A DNA stretch of 64,000 nt from Oscillatoria sp. CS-180. GTDB taxonomy: Bacteria > Cyanobacteriota > Cyanobacteriia > Phormidesmidales > Phormidesmidaceae. Below, piece by piece: positions 1-8,408 of the stretch. Made by a program: the position numbers and the translations under genes. The stretch lies in the NCBI RefSeq assembly GCF_028330965.1, contig NZ_JAQMUB010000031.1:22899-86898 (forward strand), in the 5' to 3' direction. The notes under the pieces were generated by a model that made no database searches, was not told where the DNA came from, and worked only from the letters and a program-made list of their open reading frames with translations. How positions within the stretch are numbered: the stretch's first letter is position 1; each line of letters begins with the position of its first letter.

Positions 1-264
1 CTTCTGCACAATCCCTGATTGCTAAACCTATGCGGTTATCAGCGATCGCTGACTTGCTAACACCTTAATCGATCTTCCATGTCCCGCGTCGAAGAAATGA
101 AGTAGTCTTTATGAAGGATTCGTAGGTATTTCACACTAGATTCATGATTTCTTGACATAGCGGATAGAGCTTGCGTCTTTAGAACCGAGCTTCTACGCTT
201 TTGCAGCAGTGCCCGCCATTGTTCACCCCTTTTGTGCTAGTCTATTCGAGCAGTAAAAAAACAC

Positions 265-338
265 CGGGGCGTAGCGCAGCTTGGTAGCGCACCACTTTGG
301 GGTAGTGGGGGTCGTGGGTTCAAATCCCGCCGCTCCGA
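265..338 (+). tRNA. tRNA-Pro (GGG anticodon)
   Basis: A complete cloverleaf can be drawn. The 7-bp acceptor stem is 265-271 with 331-337 and has one G-U pair. The D stem GCGC/GCGC encloses AGCTTGGTA. The anticodon stem CCACT/AGTGG has the 7-base loop TTGGGGT, giving anticodon GGG. The T arm is GTGGG-TTCAAAT-CCCGC and the discriminator base is A338. No CCA is encoded. It decodes CCC/CCU proline codons. A strong terminator follows immediately. Confidence 0.95.
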
Positions 339-344
339 TTGGTT

Positions 345-375
345 AAAACCTGCTCAATGAGCAGGTTTTGCTGTT
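345..375 (+). terminator. Rho-independent terminator of tRNA-Pro
   Basis: A perfect 11-bp stem (345-355 with 359-369, AAAACCTGCTC / GAGCAGGTTTT) with a 3-base loop is followed by GCTGTTTTT. It lies 7 bp after the tRNA. Confidence 0.85.
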
Positions 376-519
376 TTTATAGAGCGTCGACAGTAGCACT
401 TCAGCACAAACCTGAATGTGTCAAATGTGTTCATTTTGCGTCAACCATACTCAGAAATTGAGATTCGATTGAGATTACACACAGAGTTGAGATCTCAATG
501 AGTAAAGCTAAGAAAGGAA

Positions 520-834
520 CTAAGATTTTTGCTCCCAGATCGACAGTACTTCGGTCGGACAACGGATCTCAATTAGCCAGTCCGGTGCGGCTTGCAAATG
601 CCCTGTTTCGGGTAAGCGAGCTTCAACCACTACAGCAATATCAGGAACTGGCGATAGATTACCCACGTTGCAGCGAAGTTCTTGAATGGCTTCATAGGAA
701 CTGTGGGCCGCGTTGATCAGATTAGTCAAATTGCGCTGTAGCCGCGAGTGCTCGACGGTAGGCATAGGTTTTTGAACAGCCCCCTCGGCCAACAACTCCC
801 AAGCCGGACTCGCCTCAATATCTGGGAGTTGCAA
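520..834 (-). pseudogene. Uma2-family endonuclease fragment
   Basis: The 104-residue product matches the N-terminal two thirds of cyanobacterial Uma2 (DUF820, PD-(D/E)XK fold) proteins: AVQKPMPTVEHSRLQ near residue 20, SPVPDIAVV near 61 and APDWLIEI near 83. Just after the point where LSPD and the catalytic Lys/Tyr segment should follow, the sequence diverges and stops, so the C-terminal nuclease core is missing. Uma2 genes occur in large, fast-decaying families in cyanobacteria, so I read this as a truncated remnant. It lies opposite a meaningless + strand ORF. The family assignment is strong; that it is non-functional is inferred from the missing end. Confidence 0.7.
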
Positions 835-897
835 AAAACTGCTTTAAGGAAAAAAGAGTAGCGGCTGACATAAGACGAGCTTAGGCAATTTCATTCC

Positions 898-1155
898 CTA
901 GATTGTGGCATGAGCCAAGAGGACTTTTCTCATTGGAGGCTCGCACCTTGTTCTATTCTCGTCCAAGGATGATGTGTTTTCATCCAGATCAAAGAAGCGT
1001 TGAACAAATCCCTCTCTTCCGGCAGTGAGTTCATCGATCTGATCTAGCAATGGCTTCCACTGGTCGGTGACTTCGGTGTCTTTGATTAGCTAGTTCTCAT
1101 ACGTGAAATACATGAAAGCACCCATTAGTTCTGTCAAAAACTGTTCGTAAGTCAT
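898..1155 (-). pseudogene. Unknown small ORF interrupted by one TAG
   Basis: From the ATG at 1155 the frame runs 21 codons (MTYEQFLTELMGAF...), meets TAG at 1092-1090, then stays open for a further 63 codons with a protein-like composition (acidic, containing DELTAGREGFVQRFFDLDEN) before TAG at 900-898. I do not recognise the family. Open reading on both sides of a single stop suggests a recently broken small gene. The alternative is chance. Confidence 0.35.
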
Positions 1156-1335
1156 TTTTTGTGCGTATGAATTTGTGGGATAGAGCAACTACTCGGACTA
1201 AAACACAGGGTTTCCGGTAGTTTAATTTCCTAGCAGGAAAATGGAATTCGTTCGTACTTTCTATGTTGCACCCCTTGACCCTAGAGTCGACTAGAGATTT
1301 CAAGATGGAGATATCACTCATTAAAAAGGGTTGTG

Positions 1336-1527
1336 ATGAAACTCGATTTGTACGTTTCTGACCTTGCCTGCTCTGCCTACATTGAAACTGTAACCCGAGC
1401 TGTTCATTCTGTAGATGCTACAGCTCAAGTTGCTGCGAATCCTCAAACTGAGGTCAGCGTTGTCATGAGAGCAGCTGAAGCCGACATCAAAGCGGTCATC
1501 ACAACAGCGGGATATACGATCGCATAA
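1336..1527 (+). CDS. HMA-like small metal-binding protein with degenerate CxxC
   Basis: A 63-residue protein has the length and layout of a single heavy-metal-associated (HMA, Atx1-like) domain: a beta strand ([13 protein letters not shown]), a helix ([10 protein letters not shown]), a strand, then the terminal AGYTIA. The usual MxCxxC copper-binding loop reads DLACSAY, so the second cysteine is replaced by tyrosine and only one thiol remains. The ATG at 1336 follows AAAAAGGG with good spacing; an in-frame GTG lies one codon upstream. Its stop is 10 bp before pacS, so the two are probably co-transcribed. Known family members pass Cu(I) to P-type ATPases; with one Cys this copy may bind metal weakly or act structurally. 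Confidence 0.75.
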   Translation: MKLDLYVSDLACSAYIETVTRAVHSVDATAQVAANPQTEVSVVMRAAEADIKAVITTAGYTIA

Positions 1528-1537
1528 GGACGCCACA

Positions 1538-3796
1538 ATGGATAGTCAAACCTTTAAGCTACACGGCATGAGCTGTGCTGCTTGTGCCAGCAACATTGAA
1601 GCAGCGATTCGCTCCGTTCCCGGAGTCAAGACTTGCAGCGTTAACTTTGGGGCCGAGCAAGCTACGGTTGCCTATGACGCTGACCGCCTGAGTGCTGCTG
1701 ATATCCAATCAGCGGTCGATGCGGTAGGCTATCGCGCTCAGCCCGTTGACGATAACCCGCTAACAGCTGGAGACGATGCTGAACGTCGCGAGCGAGCCAC
1801 TCGGCATCGAGAATTGACGCACAAAGTGATTTTTAGTTTGGTCATCAGTGGCGTACTCATGGTGGGTGCACTGCCGATGATGACTGGGTTGGACATTCCG
1901 CTGATTCCAGACTGGATGCACAACCCTTGGCTACAGTTGATGCTGACTTTGCCCGTCATGGTGTGGGCCGGGAGTGATTTTTTCATCAATACCTGGAAAG
2001 CCCTGAAACATCACTCGGCTACCATGGATACTCTCGTCGCTGTGGGTACCGGCACAGCTTACTTGTACTCGCTATTTCCAACGGTGTATCCCCAGTGGTT
2101 TATCAATCAGAGGCTGCAACCTGATGTTTATTTTGAGATTGCGGCGACCATTGTTTCCTTGATTTTGCTCGGCAATTTATTGGAGAACCGAGCCAAGGGA
2201 CAAACTTCGGAAGCGATTCGTCAGCTGATGGGGCTGCAGGCGAAAACAGCGCGGGTGATTCGCCAGGGTGAAACCATCGATATTCCGATTTCAGAAGTCG
2301 TTTTAGGAGACATTGTACTTGTCAGACCGGGTGAAAAGGTGCCGGTAGATGGGGACATTATTGAGGGCGCCTCGACGTTGGATGAGGCGATGGTGACGGG
2401 TGAGAGCATTCCTGTCCAAAAGCAGGTGGGCGACGAGGTGATTGGTGCCACTCTTAACAAGACGGGGAGCTTTAAGTTTCGAGCAACCCGAGTGGGCAAA
2501 GATACCTTTCTAGCTCAAATCGTCAAGCTCGTGCAGCAGGCCCAAGGATCTAAAGCGCCTATTCAACGATTGGCCGATCGCGTGACGGGCTGGTTTGTCC
2601 CGGCGGTGATTGCGATCGCCATTCTCACCTTTGTTATCTGGTTCAACCTTGTGGGCAACGTGAGCATAGCCCTGATTACCACGGTGGGAGTGTTGATTCT
2701 CGCCTGCCCTTGTGCCCTGGGACTGGCGACTCCGACCTCAATCATGGTGGGGACGGGTAAAGGAGCCGAAAACGGCATTTTGATCAAAGGGGCGGATAGC
2801 CTAGAGCTGGCCCATAAGATTCAAACCATTGTGTTGGACAAGACCGGCACCGTGACCCAGGGCAAACCAACGGTAACGGACTACATTACCATCAGGGGAA
2901 TCGCCAACAGCCATGAACTGCCCCTGCTCAGATTTGCGGGTTCCCTAGAGCAAAACTCCGAGCATCCTTTGGCAGAAGCGATCGTGCAGTATGCCCAAGA
3001 GCAAGGGGCAACACTCACAGCGCCCACCGGATTCGAAGCTGTAGCCGGAAGCGGCGTTCAGGGTCAGGTTGAAGGATACCGAGTGCAAATCGGCACCTAT
3101 CGCTGGATGCATGAACTTGGTATTGAGACCCAACGCCTTAAACCCGAATGGGATCAGTTAGAGTCGCAGGGCAAAACCGCCGTTTGGCTAGCAGTAGCGG
3201 GGCAGGTAGAAGCCATCATGGGCATTGCTGATGCGGTTAAACCCTCCTCTAAGAACGCCATTCAGACGCTACAAAAAATGGGACTGGAGGTCGTCATGCT
3301 CACGGGTGACAACCGTCGCACCGCTGAGGTGATTGCCCGTGAAGTGAATATTCAGCGCGTAATGGCGGAGGTGCGTCCCGAGCAAAAAGCTGATCAGGTA
3401 TTGGCATTGCAGCAAGAAGGCAAATTAGTCGCAATGGTGGGTGATGGCATCAACGATGCTCCTGCCCTGGCGCAAGCCGATGTTGGCATGGCCATTGGCA
3501 CAGGCACCGATGTGGCGATCGCCGCTAGCGATATCACACTCATTTCCGGCGATCTGTGGGGTATTGTGACGGCCATTCAGCTTTCCCGCGCCACGATTCG
3601 CAACATTCGCCAAAACCTATTTTTTGCCTTCATCTACAACGTGGCGGGCATTCCTATTGCTGCGGGTATCCTCTACCCAATTTTGGGTTGGTTGCTCAAC
3701 CCCATCATTGCAGGAGCAGCCATGGCCTTTAGCTCCGTCTCAGTAGTCACCAATGCCCTGCGACTGCGCAACTTTCGCCCCAAAACGCAGACCTAG
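1538..3796 (+). CDS. pacS: Copper-exporting P1B-type ATPase, PacS-like
   Basis: The 752-residue product carries an N-terminal HMA domain with an intact GMSCAAC loop (residues 10-16) and eight predicted membrane helices. The intramembrane CPC metal site ([11 protein letters not shown]) is followed by the phosphorylation motif DKTGT, the ATP-binding HP dipeptide (SEHPLAEA) and the hinge GDGINDAP. The opening residues ([25 protein letters not shown]) resemble cyanobacterial PacS, which moves Cu(I) into the thylakoid lumen for plastocyanin and cytochrome oxidase. It sits between an HMA-like protein and a cupredoxin, which supports copper. A second ATPase at 11.0-13.4 kb has CtaA features. Thylakoid location is inferred from family knowledge. 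Confidence 0.9.
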   Translation: MDSQTFKLHGMSCAACASNIEAAIRSVPGVKTCSVNFGAEQATVAYDADRLSAADIQSAVDAVGYRAQPVDDNPLTAGDDAERRERATRHRELTHKVIFSLVISGVLMVGALPMMTGLDIPLIPDWMHNPWLQLMLTLPVMVWAGSDFFINTWKALKHHSATMDTLVAVGTGTAYLYSLFPTVYPQWFINQRLQPDVYFEIAATIVSLILLGNLLENRAKGQTSEAIRQLMGLQAKTARVIRQGETIDIPISEVVLGDIVLVRPGEKVPVDGDIIEGASTLDEAMVTGESIPVQKQVGDEVIGATLNKTGSFKFRATRVGKDTFLAQIVKLVQQAQGSKAPIQRLADRVTGWFVPAVIAIAILTFVIWFNLVGNVSIALITTVGVLILACPCALGLATPTSIMVGTGKGAENGILIKGADSLELAHKIQTIVLDKTGTVTQGKPTVTDYITIRGIANSHELPLLRFAGSLEQNSEHPLAEAIVQYAQEQGATLTAPTGFEAVAGSGVQGQVEGYRVQIGTYRWMHELGIETQRLKPEWDQLESQGKTAVWLAVAGQVEAIMGIADAVKPSSKNAIQTLQKMGLEVVMLTGDNRRTAEVIAREVNIQRVMAEVRPEQKADQVLALQQEGKLVAMVGDGINDAPALAQADVGMAIGTGTDVAIAASDITLISGDLWGIVTAIQLSRATIRNIRQNLFFAFIYNVAGIPIAAGILYPILGWLLNPIIAGAAMAFSSVSVVTNALRLRNFRPKTQT

Positions 3797-3802
3797 AGAA
3801 CC

Positions 3803-3893
3803 CCTTACCCACTACTCCCCACCTCCCCATTCCCCCATCTCCCTACTCTCCATTCCTCCATTCCCCCATTCCCCATCTCCCCATCCCACAAAG
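3803..3893. repeat. C-rich low-complexity tract
   Basis: About 90 bp on the + strand is almost free of G and made of loosely repeated CTCCCCATTCCCCCATCT-type units between pacS and the next gene. Similar C/T-rich tracts occur at 35.36-35.39 kb and 49.04-49.09 kb in this window. No coding or clear hairpin potential is seen. Confidence 0.75.
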
Positions 3894-3902
3894 GATCTAA
3901 CC

Positions 3903-4010
3903 ATGACCTACCCCCTCTCCTTCCTCGCCCTACTCGTCGGTGCAGGCTTTTTACTCGGAGCCCTTTCCGGCATTTTGGGCAATTTCATTATCTTTGGCAT
4001 CGTTAGCTAG
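3903..4010 (+). CDS. 35-residue single-span membrane peptide
   Basis: The ATG at 3903 is preceded by AAAGGAT with 6-bp spacing. The product (MTYPLSFLALLVGAGFLLG...) is almost entirely one or two hydrophobic glycine-rich segments with no charged residue. It ends 15 bp before the cupredoxin start, inside the copper gene block. I do not recognise it as a known photosystem or cytochrome b6f small subunit. It could be an accessory membrane peptide of the copper system, or unimportant. Confidence 0.5.
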   Translation: MTYPLSFLALLVGAGFLLGALSGILGNFIIFGIVS

Positions 4011-4025
4011 CTCAGGAGGTTGACC

Positions 4026-4589
4026 ATGCGTTGTTTTCACAAACTAGCTTTGAGTAGCTTGACCAGTTTAGGGCTACTGCTGACGGTGGCTACTGGCTCT
4101 CCAGCTCAAATGACCCATGAGCCAAGGTCTGAATCTAACGGTGGATTTCGTCGGATTGAACAGCCGCTGTGGGCAAAAGCCCTTGTAACGACAGGTGGCT
4201 TGGGTTTGATTGGACTAGAACTGTGGTGGTTTGTTTTCAGTCAACCCAAATTGAGCCAAGTCAAGGCCCAAGACGGCATACAGGAAATCACTATCGAGGT
4301 AGATGGCGGCTATGAACCGAACCAAATTGTGGTGCAAGCCGGTTTACCCGTACGGCTCAACTTCCATCGTACTGACCCGAGTAGTTGTCTAGAAGAGGTT
4401 CGCCTACCTGATTTTCGCATTGCTAAAGCCCTGCCGGTGAATCAAACCACCGCGATCGAGTTCACCCCGGATGAGCCTGGACGATATGAATTTGCCTGCG
4501 GCATGAATATGTTTCGCGGCATCGTTGAGGTCGTGGACCACTCCCTGAAAACTAACTCTACTGATTTGGCTACAGTAGCTGAATCGTAG
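4026..4589 (+). CDS. Membrane-anchored cupredoxin-domain protein
   Basis: The 187-residue protein starts at ATG 4026 behind a full AGGAGG Shine-Dalgarno (4014-4019). It has an N-terminal signal sequence (LALSSLTSLGLLLTVATGSPA), a second hydrophobic segment (ALVTTGGLGLIGLELWWFVF), then a plastocyanin-like beta sandwich from about residue 85 (QEITIEVDGGYEPNQIVV). Candidate type I copper ligands are the SSCLEE cysteine and the terminal CGMNMFRG Cys/Met cluster. EfeO/cupredoxin_1-type domains bind copper outside the cytoplasm. Placed directly after pacS, it probably receives or buffers copper. Its redox role is unknown. Confidence 0.8.
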   Translation: MRCFHKLALSSLTSLGLLLTVATGSPAQMTHEPRSESNGGFRRIEQPLWAKALVTTGGLGLIGLELWWFVFSQPKLSQVKAQDGIQEITIEVDGGYEPNQIVVQAGLPVRLNFHRTDPSSCLEEVRLPDFRIAKALPVNQTTAIEFTPDEPGRYEFACGMNMFRGIVEVVDHSLKTNSTDLATVAES

Positions 4590-5024
4590 CTCCGGCTTAC
4601 TGATAACACCGAAGAATAATGTCTTGAAAACGGCAGCGGCGATCGCGATCGCTCTGGCAACAACAAAATCTAATCGCTTCAAGCGTGCTAGGGCTTTCGC
4701 TCCTGGTGTACGTTTAGGTATCGCATCAAGGGAACATGCGGCACTATAACTGGTTTGGCTTACAGGATATTATCCGTATCGTTGAGTAGTTGTTCACTAG
4801 CCCAAAAAGGGCCACTATCAGATCGTCGTTATTGCTTTCAGTACGCTATCTGAAGTGCTTCTACTGGGTTGGGAGTTCGTTAGATTGCCGCCAGAAGTGC
4901 TTCGCTATAGTAAAAGATAAGCCGATGATGGACAATTTCTGCAATCCTTTAAGAATGTTGGATAGAGCCTCCGGAGCAGAATTCACCTGCTAGTGCAGAC
5001 GGCAACTTGATGGATTGTTAATCT
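4590..5024. other. Intergenic, no gene recognised
   Basis: 435 bp between the cupredoxin and the PepSY-type gene. It contains a GATCGCGATCGC overlap of HIP1 sites near 4641 and short ORFs on both strands with no family resemblance. No terminator with a clear U-run was found. Confidence 0.5.
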
Positions 5025-5321
5025 ATGAAATTGCAGCCACTGTTTCGAAAACTACATCGTACCCTTGCGCCCATTGTGCTGTTGCCTCTTTTAACGACAG
5101 CCATTACAGGGGTTGTCTATCGTCTTTCTAAAGACTGGTTCGGTTTATCCCGCGACCAAGTTCACATCCTCATGACGATCCACGAAGGAGAATATTTAGG
5201 CCCGACCCTGGAACCGTTCTACGTCCTGCTTAACGGATTAGGATTATTGTGGATGCTGGTAACGGGCAGCGTTATGGCCTTTCAACATTTCATGCGTTCT
5301 CGAAAATCGGCCAAGTCGTGA
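5025..5321 (+). CDS. PepSY-associated two-helix membrane protein
   Basis: A 98-residue protein begins with a basic N-terminus (MKLQPLFRKLHRTLAP), followed by a first membrane helix (IVLLPLLTTAITGVVYRL), an approximately 35-residue loop and a second helix (FYVLLNGLGLLWMLVTGSVMAF). This is the layout of short cyanobacterial PepSY-associated TM proteins; the loop is where the PepSY fold lies in longer relatives. PepSY-TM proteins are often linked to metal and iron reduction, which suits the neighbouring copper genes, but no direct role can be assigned. Its stop codon touches the start of a dispersed palindromic repeat. Confidence 0.65.
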   Translation: MKLQPLFRKLHRTLAPIVLLPLLTTAITGVVYRLSKDWFGLSRDQVHILMTIHEGEYLGPTLEPFYVLLNGLGLLWMLVTGSVMAFQHFMRSRKSAKS

Positions 5322-5420
5322 GCGCCATCACCAGTTCCCTTAGAACAAGACGGTGAGTCATCTGGCTGCACCTCCAGCACCACATGCGGTTAGGTGCACA
5401 AGCCCAGATAGCTAAAGCTA
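5321..5420 (+). repeat. Dispersed ~105-bp palindromic element, copy 1 (diverged)
   Basis: Shares CACCAGTTCCCTTAGAACAAG, TCATCTGGCT, GGTGCACAAGCC and the GCTAAAGCTA end with the family best seen at 36299-36403. The 5' end and the central GCACCCGGATGC hairpin are diverged. Confidence 0.75.
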
Positions 5421-5606
5421 CAAACGGAGAGAAATTAGGTTTTGAGAATTGGGCCAGCGCGTAGCTGCAATCGAGACGATCATTTGCTCAAGACTTCTCA
5501 ATATTTATTCGAAAAACTTTGATGAATGTTCGCTAGATCCAAGCTTAAACAGCCGCTCCTAAGGGCTTGTGTTAACATCAGTAAAATATTCTCTAAGCAA
5601 TCACCG

Positions 5607-6104
5607 ATGAGTAAGGTTCTAGTGCTTAATGCCTCCTACGAACCGCTCAACATCACTAGTTGGCGTCGAGCGATTGTCCTTGTCATCAAAGGTAAGGCTG
5701 AGGAGGTTGAACATAACGGACGGTTCATCTATCCAAATATTCCATTACCGACTGTTATTCGTTTGAGGCACTATGTTCGAGTGCCCTACAAGGAAATCCC
5801 CCTTACTCGTCGCAACATTCTTCAACGAGACACCCACACCTGCCAGTACTGCGGTTACTCAGGGGATGGTCTAACCCTTGATCACGTACTACCGCGATCG
5901 CGGGGTGGTGGTGACACTTGGGAAAACATGGTGACTGCCTGCGTACGCTGTAATGTTCAAAAGGGCAATCGCACACCTCGCGAAGCCTCCATGCCGCTGC
6001 AAAATCCGCCTCGTCGTCCTCACAGCAGTCTATATTTCGAAGTGACGCGACAAGTGCGAAGTGGGACTCATGAAGAGTGGAAAAAGTACGTCATCGGGGT
6101 ATAG
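5607..6104 (+). CDS. HNH endonuclease
   Basis: The 165-residue protein starts at ATG 5607 (MSKVLVLNASYEPLN), the conserved N-terminus of this cyanobacterial family; the frame is open further upstream but that part looks non-coding. The HNH/beta-beta-alpha-metal site is complete: CQYCGY, LDHVLPRSRGGGDTWENMVTAC and RCNVQKGN, so both CxxC pairs of the zinc site and the catalytic His are present. HNH proteins of this type are chromosomal and widespread in cyanobacteria; the substrate is unknown. It is unrelated in sequence detail to the HNH gene in the integron array at 33 kb. Confidence 0.85.
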   Translation: MSKVLVLNASYEPLNITSWRRAIVLVIKGKAEEVEHNGRFIYPNIPLPTVIRLRHYVRVPYKEIPLTRRNILQRDTHTCQYCGYSGDGLTLDHVLPRSRGGGDTWENMVTACVRCNVQKGNRTPREASMPLQNPPRRPHSSLYFEVTRQVRSGTHEEWKKYVIGV

Positions 6105-6230
6105 ACAGTGGCTGTTATCGGTTGAATGAAAGGGCTGTCATTCCTGACATGCCCTTCAATGTGTGGCTTTAGAGGGGTACGCTTGCGATCTGAGGAAGTT
6201 ATCCTAAAGAGGAAAGCTAAGTAATTACTT

Positions 6231-7472
6231 GTGACTAACTCCAACAAAGCATCATCCGCTACAGTTAAGGATTCTGACACTTCGGCTACGAATCAATCTA
6301 CGAAGACAGTTTCAGCTTCGGTAGGACAGCGGGCGATCAGTAAGAGAGCTAATGACGAAGAGCGTAGCCTTGTTTTTCAGCTCAGTAAGTTGTTGTCAGA
6401 GCGCTCGGGCCATCGTCATTTAGTGCTCATTCAGGATTTCCCCGACCCTGATGCGCTTTCGTCGGCGTGGACCTATCGATTAATCTGCAAGAATTACAAC
6501 ATTGACTGCGATATCTACTACGGCGGCACCTTGAGCCATCAAGAAAATATTGCGCTGGTGCGCCTGTCGGGGATGCCAGTTCGCCGTTGGAATTTACAGA
6601 CTAACAGTGGACCGGACCTGAGTCAGTATCAAGCTTACGTGCTGTTAGATACGCAAGGAACGACGAGTCAGCTCATTCACCTTGTCGAAGCAGCAGAACT
6701 CCCCCTATTTTTGGTTGTCGATCACCATGCCCCCCAGCACGAGATATCCGCTAGTTTGGTAGACTTGCGGCCTCATATTCGAGCGACGGCAACGATTCTG
6801 ACGCAGTACTTGCAGAGTGAGCAGCTATTAACGCTAGATCGAGGTAACAGCACTCATGTTAAATGTGCTACGGCTTTGATGCATGGTCTGCGGGCTGATA
6901 CAAATAACCTCATGCATGCAGCTGAGGCCGATTTTGAAGCAGCCGCATACTTGAGTAATTATTACGATCCACAGCTGCTGGCAGCGATCTTAAGGGCCTC
7001 GCGATCCAAGCGGGTAATGGATGTCATTGAGCGATCGCTGCGCAATCGTCAGGTGCAAAACAACTTCTCGATTGCAGGGGTGGGCTACCTGCGATACGAA
7101 GACCGAGACGCCATTCCGCAAGCAGCCGATTTTCTTGTCACTGAAGAAAACGTGCATACTGCCGTCGTTTACGGCATTGTTCACGATGAAGATGAAGAAA
7201 GAGAAGTTGTCATCGGCTCACTTAGAACAAGCAAGATCACCCTCGATCCAGACGAGTTTATCAAGGAAGCCTTTGGTCGCGATACAGAGGGACGGTTCTT
7301 TGGGGGTGGGCGCACGACGGCAGGTGGCTTTGAAATTCCCATTGGGTTCCTGTCCGGTTTTTATGAAAATAGCGACTACAACCGCCTAAAATGGGAGGTC
7401 TTCGACATTCAAGTCAAGCAAAAGCTACTGCGTCTCATTAATCCAGAAGATGGCCTCATCTCCACAGACTGA
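6231..7472 (+). CDS. DHH/DHHA1 phosphoesterase (NrnA-like)
   Basis: The 413-residue protein has the DHH fold used by nano-RNases and pAp phosphatases: QDFPDPDALSSAW (metal site I), LLDTQG, VDHHAPQ at residue 163 onwards (the DHH signature), MHGLRADTNN, and the C-terminal DHHA1 glycine motif GGGRTTAGGFEIP. The start is GTG at 6231 behind AAAGAGGAAAG; no closer ATG exists. An extra N-terminal tail of about 60 residues, rich in Ser/Thr/Lys, precedes the catalytic domain. It probably degrades short oligoribonucleotides or 3'-phosphoadenosine phosphate. Its 3' end overlaps sixA by 23 bp, indicating translational coupling. Confidence 0.85.
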   Translation: MTNSNKASSATVKDSDTSATNQSTKTVSASVGQRAISKRANDEERSLVFQLSKLLSERSGHRHLVLIQDFPDPDALSSAWTYRLICKNYNIDCDIYYGGTLSHQENIALVRLSGMPVRRWNLQTNSGPDLSQYQAYVLLDTQGTTSQLIHLVEAAELPLFLVVDHHAPQHEISASLVDLRPHIRATATILTQYLQSEQLLTLDRGNSTHVKCATALMHGLRADTNNLMHAAEADFEAAAYLSNYYDPQLLAAILRASRSKRVMDVIERSLRNRQVQNNFSIAGVGYLRYEDRDAIPQAADFLVTEENVHTAVVYGIVHDEDEEREVVIGSLRTSKITLDPDEFIKEAFGRDTEGRFFGGGRTTAGGFEIPIGFLSGFYENSDYNRLKWEVFDIQVKQKLLRLINPEDGLISTD

Positions 7473-7962
7473 TCTGTATTTCATCCGCCACGGTATCGCA
7501 GCAGAGCGAGGCACCTACGACAATGATGATGAGCGTCCCCTGACAGAAAAGGGGCGATCGCGAACGAAAAAAGTAGCTCGACGTTTGAAGGAGCTAAACC
7601 TTGAGTTTGATTTGGTACTCACTAGTCCCCTCATTCGCGCCTCTCAAACCGCAGAGATCTTGTTGAAAACGGGCCTGGCACCTATATCAGAAACCAGGCT
7701 GGAACTGGCTCCAGGAGGTAGTCTCCAAGCCTGGTTGCCTTGGCTAGCTCAATGGCAGACCTGCCATTCTGAAAGTCGCCTCGCGTTGATCGGCCATGAA
7801 CCCGATCTGACTATGTGGGCGCAGCAGCTGGTGATAGGACAGATTAGCGATCGCTGGCACCTTAAGAAAGCCGGCATTGTTGGAGTGCAGGTCTTAGCGG
7901 CAGAAGAGGCGATCGCCAACAGCATGCTCTTCTGGTTCACACCGCCGCGACTGATGCTGTAG
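7450..7962 (+). CDS. sixA: Phosphohistidine phosphatase SixA
   Basis: The 170-residue histidine phosphatase carries the RHG catalytic motif at residues 13-15 (LYFIRHG), LTSPLIRASQTAEIL with the second catalytic arginine, and IGHEPDLT with the second histidine. Length and lack of insertions match SixA, which removes phosphate from phosphohistidine in signalling proteins. The start overlaps the upstream phosphoesterase gene by 23 bp. No dedicated histidine kinase is adjacent. Confidence 0.85.
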   Translation: MASSPQTDLYFIRHGIAAERGTYDNDDERPLTEKGRSRTKKVARRLKELNLEFDLVLTSPLIRASQTAEILLKTGLAPISETRLELAPGGSLQAWLPWLAQWQTCHSESRLALIGHEPDLTMWAQQLVIGQISDRWHLKKAGIVGVQVLAAEEAIANSMLFWFTPPRLML

Positions 7963-8408
7963 CAAAACTTGGGTAAGTTCCCCAAAGCCTTGACAACAGA
8001 GTGTTTGTCCTCACGTTCCGCTTCCGTTGATAATAGGTGGGAATTGTCCCTGTTGGAAAAGCGATGGCAAAACACAAAAGGAGCACGGCAGAAAGCAGAA
8101 CAAATCCTGTATGCAGTGCGGATTTTGACATTCTTGACTCTCTTGAACTTGATAGCTACGGCTCCCAAAAGCCAACCTTTTCTAGTCTTGAGACAACTAA
8201 AAATCAATATGCGTTCAATCAAAACAGATTGAAGGACCCAACTTCTGTTACTGAAAGTTTTGTAGCAGAGTGACTCCACAATAGCAGCACAGTATTTTGA
8301 GTTCTATCGCCTAACTAAGCCATTATCGATAATGAGGTGTCTCACGATGTACTGCTGGAATCTGGAGATTTAAAGGTATCAACTAACGCATGGGAGCGAT
8401 GCACCACA
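7963..8408. other. Intergenic; one doubtful small ORF
   Basis: Between sixA and gltA. An ORF at 8064-8273 (+) would encode 69 residues (MAKHKRSTAES...TESFVAE) with no recognisable domain and no strong ribosome binding site; an opposing-strand ORF covers the same DNA. I do not call either as a gene. The remainder is the gltA upstream region. Confidence 0.4.

Noticed and set aside
8337..8408. GTG 8337 as the citrate synthase start
   Set aside because: The extra 24 residues have no family counterpart; MTVCDYKPGLEG from 8409 is the usual beginning.
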